Below, in pieces: positions 5,629 to 6,449 of a stretch of 6,449 nucleotides of DNA. The notes under the pieces were generated by a model, which was not told the DNA's origin, did no database searches, and saw only the letters and a list, made by a program, of their open reading frames with translations. The DNA lies in contig JAFYTB010000147.1 in assembly GCA_017559045.1 (NCBI GenBank), positions 1-6,449 of the forward strand, written 5' to 3'. Within the stretch, counting starts at the first letter, position 1. Every line of letters starts with the position of its first letter. The translations under genes and the position numbers were made by a program. This DNA is from Eggerthellaceae bacterium (GTDB taxonomy: Bacteria > Actinomycetota > Coriobacteriia > Coriobacteriales > Eggerthellaceae).

Positions 5629-6449
5629 GCCAGGATCGAGCCTGCGAAACACAGGATGCAGGCGATGGCGATGTAGATCGCGAAATACTTGAAGACGCTT
5701 CCTAGAATTTTCGGCTCCGAGCCGGGCATATTGGCTGCGCTTGCGCCAATGGCGATGCTTTGCGGGCAGATCATCTTGCCGATGCCCGCTCCCGTTGCGT
5801 TAGCCGCGGCAATCCAGGATGGATTGAGGCCCAGGTCGTTAGCGGTCTGCACTTGCAGGGGTCCGAACAGCACGTTCGAGGACGTTCCCGATCCGGTGAC
5901 GAAGCCGCCAAGCGAGCCGATGGCCGGCGCAATAAGCGGGTAGAGCGAGCCGGTTGCGGCTACGAGGACCGTTGCGATGTCGGCGATCATGCCGCTGTAA
6001 GTCATCACTTTCGCCATAGCGAGTACGCTGCAGATGGTAAGCAGTGTACGCCAATAAGCCTTGAGGGTGCTTGCAAGCGTTACCGCCATGTCCTTCGGTT
6101 GTGCTCCCTGAATGGCGCCGCCGATGAGGGCGGCAATGAAGATCATGACGCCCGGGGTGCCAATCCAGCTAAAAGTAAGCGTGTTCGGGTTTTCGCCTGC
6201 GTACACGACGACGCTGCTCTTGATGCCAGCGAGTGCTGCGTGAACAGGCGGGCAGATCGTGGAAGTGGCGAGCAGCAGGATGAACACAAGCGCGAAGGGG
6301 GCCCATGCACGCAGGCCGACTCCGAGGGTGATCTTTCCGGCTTGGATGCTGCTTGCGTCGGCGGGGGAGGCGCAGGCCTCGGCCGCGTCGTCGGCCGGGG
6401 AGGTGTTGTCGGCCGGGGAGACGCTGTTGACGGGGGAGGCGCAGGTGAT
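5625..6449 (-). CDS. lldP: L-lactate permease (LctP/LldP family), C-terminal half, 5' end outside window
   Basis: Proton-linked inner-membrane carrier for L-lactate and related 2-hydroxy acids. The frame is open from the right edge to the TAG at 5627-5625, giving 274 residues of a protein usually near 500-560. Family motifs seen: LRAWAPFALVFILL (fragment residues 46-59), LAMAKVMTYSGM (143-154), FVTGSGTSSNVLFGPLQ (183-199) and ANATGAGIGKMICPQSIAIG (216-235), then a final hydrophobic span. A GTG at 6287 could be mistaken for a start, but it lies inside the first membrane segment and the frame with family similarity continues upstream, so it is internal. Before that segment, fragment residues 4-31 are a low-complexity linker with repeated Ser-Pro-Ala-Asp units, at the place of the loop between the two halves of the carrier. 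It converges on rseP with a 4-bp overlap and is transcribed independently of the genes to its left. In this type of organism lactate would be a plausible carbon or electron source; that is inferred. Confidence 0.93.
   Translation of the reverse strand: MTCASPVNSVSPADNTSPADDAAEACASPADASSIQAGKITLGVGLRAWAPFALVFILLLATSTICPPVHAALAGIKSSVVVYAGENPNTLTFSWIGTPGVMIFIAALIGGAIQGAQPKDMAVTLASTLKAYWRTLLTICSVLAMAKVMTYSGMIADIATVLVAATGSLYPLIAPAIGSLGGFVTGSGTSSNVLFGPLQVQTANDLGLNPSWIAAANATGAGIGKMICPQSIAIGASAANMPGSEPKILGSVFKYFAIYIAIACILCFAGSILA
6357..6445. repeat. Imperfect direct repeats in the lactate-permease linker
   Basis: GTCGGCCGGGGAG occurs at 6390-6402 and 6408-6420 (18-bp period), and a GGGGGAGGCGCAGG-type unit occurs at 6363-6376 and again at 6432-6445 (69-bp offset). 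All periods are multiples of three and encode Ser-Pro-Ala-Asp-like units in the permease frame. Confidence 0.75.

Noticed and set aside
4426..5652. 408-codon open frame on the minus strand opposite rseP
   Set aside because: It is exactly antisense to a clear RseP gene, its product is rich in His, Arg, Asn and Gln with no recognisable motif, and no ribosome-binding site is seen. It is a shadow frame of a GC-biased gene.

Overview
The window looks like a chromosomal segment from a Gram-positive actinobacterium of the Coriobacteriia type (Eggerthellales-like). This is inferred from moderately high GC, a dxr/rseP pair in the same orientation, an actinobacterial-looking RseP, and a cell-wall sorting system of sortase plus LPXTG-like protein. 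No 16S or other definitive marker is present, so the taxon is an inference.

Layout: (1) positions 1-437, plus strand, the 3' part of dxr (MEP isoprenoid pathway). (2) Positions 440-4220, minus strand, a compact surface-protein cassette read right to left: a possible 68-codon basic leader ORF (4220-4014), a 922-residue secreted, wall-sorted adhesin or pilin-like protein (4017-1249), and a class B sortase (1249-440). The three are chained by start/stop overlaps (ATGA, then TAGTG), each preceded by a good Shine-Dalgarno sequence. (3) Positions 4221-4509, a non-coding divergent spacer that should carry promoters for both directions; a perfect TATAAT at 4427-4432 points toward rseP. (4) Positions 4510-5628, plus strand, a site-2 protease (RseP/M50) that seems to lack a PDZ domain and instead has a winged-helix-like insert. 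(5) Positions 5625-6449, minus strand, the C-terminal half of an L-lactate permease, running off the right edge, with a repetitive Ser-Pro-Ala-Asp linker.

How the parts work together: the sortase is placed to attach or polymerise its upstream neighbour, which has a signal peptide, a large N-terminal head, three tandem domains each with a Lys...Asp...Asn pattern typical of self-made isopeptide bonds, and a C-terminal sorting signal with the non-canonical core IDKTG. The cassette sits back to front between dxr and rseP, genes that are often adjacent and co-directional in bacteria, and so may have been inserted there. dxr/sortase and rseP/lactate permease are both tail-to-tail pairs with essentially no spacer (2 bp, and a shared CTAG).

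The items most worth following up are the sortase/substrate pair with its unusual sorting motif and possible coupled leader ORF, and the PDZ-less, winged-helix-bearing RseP.
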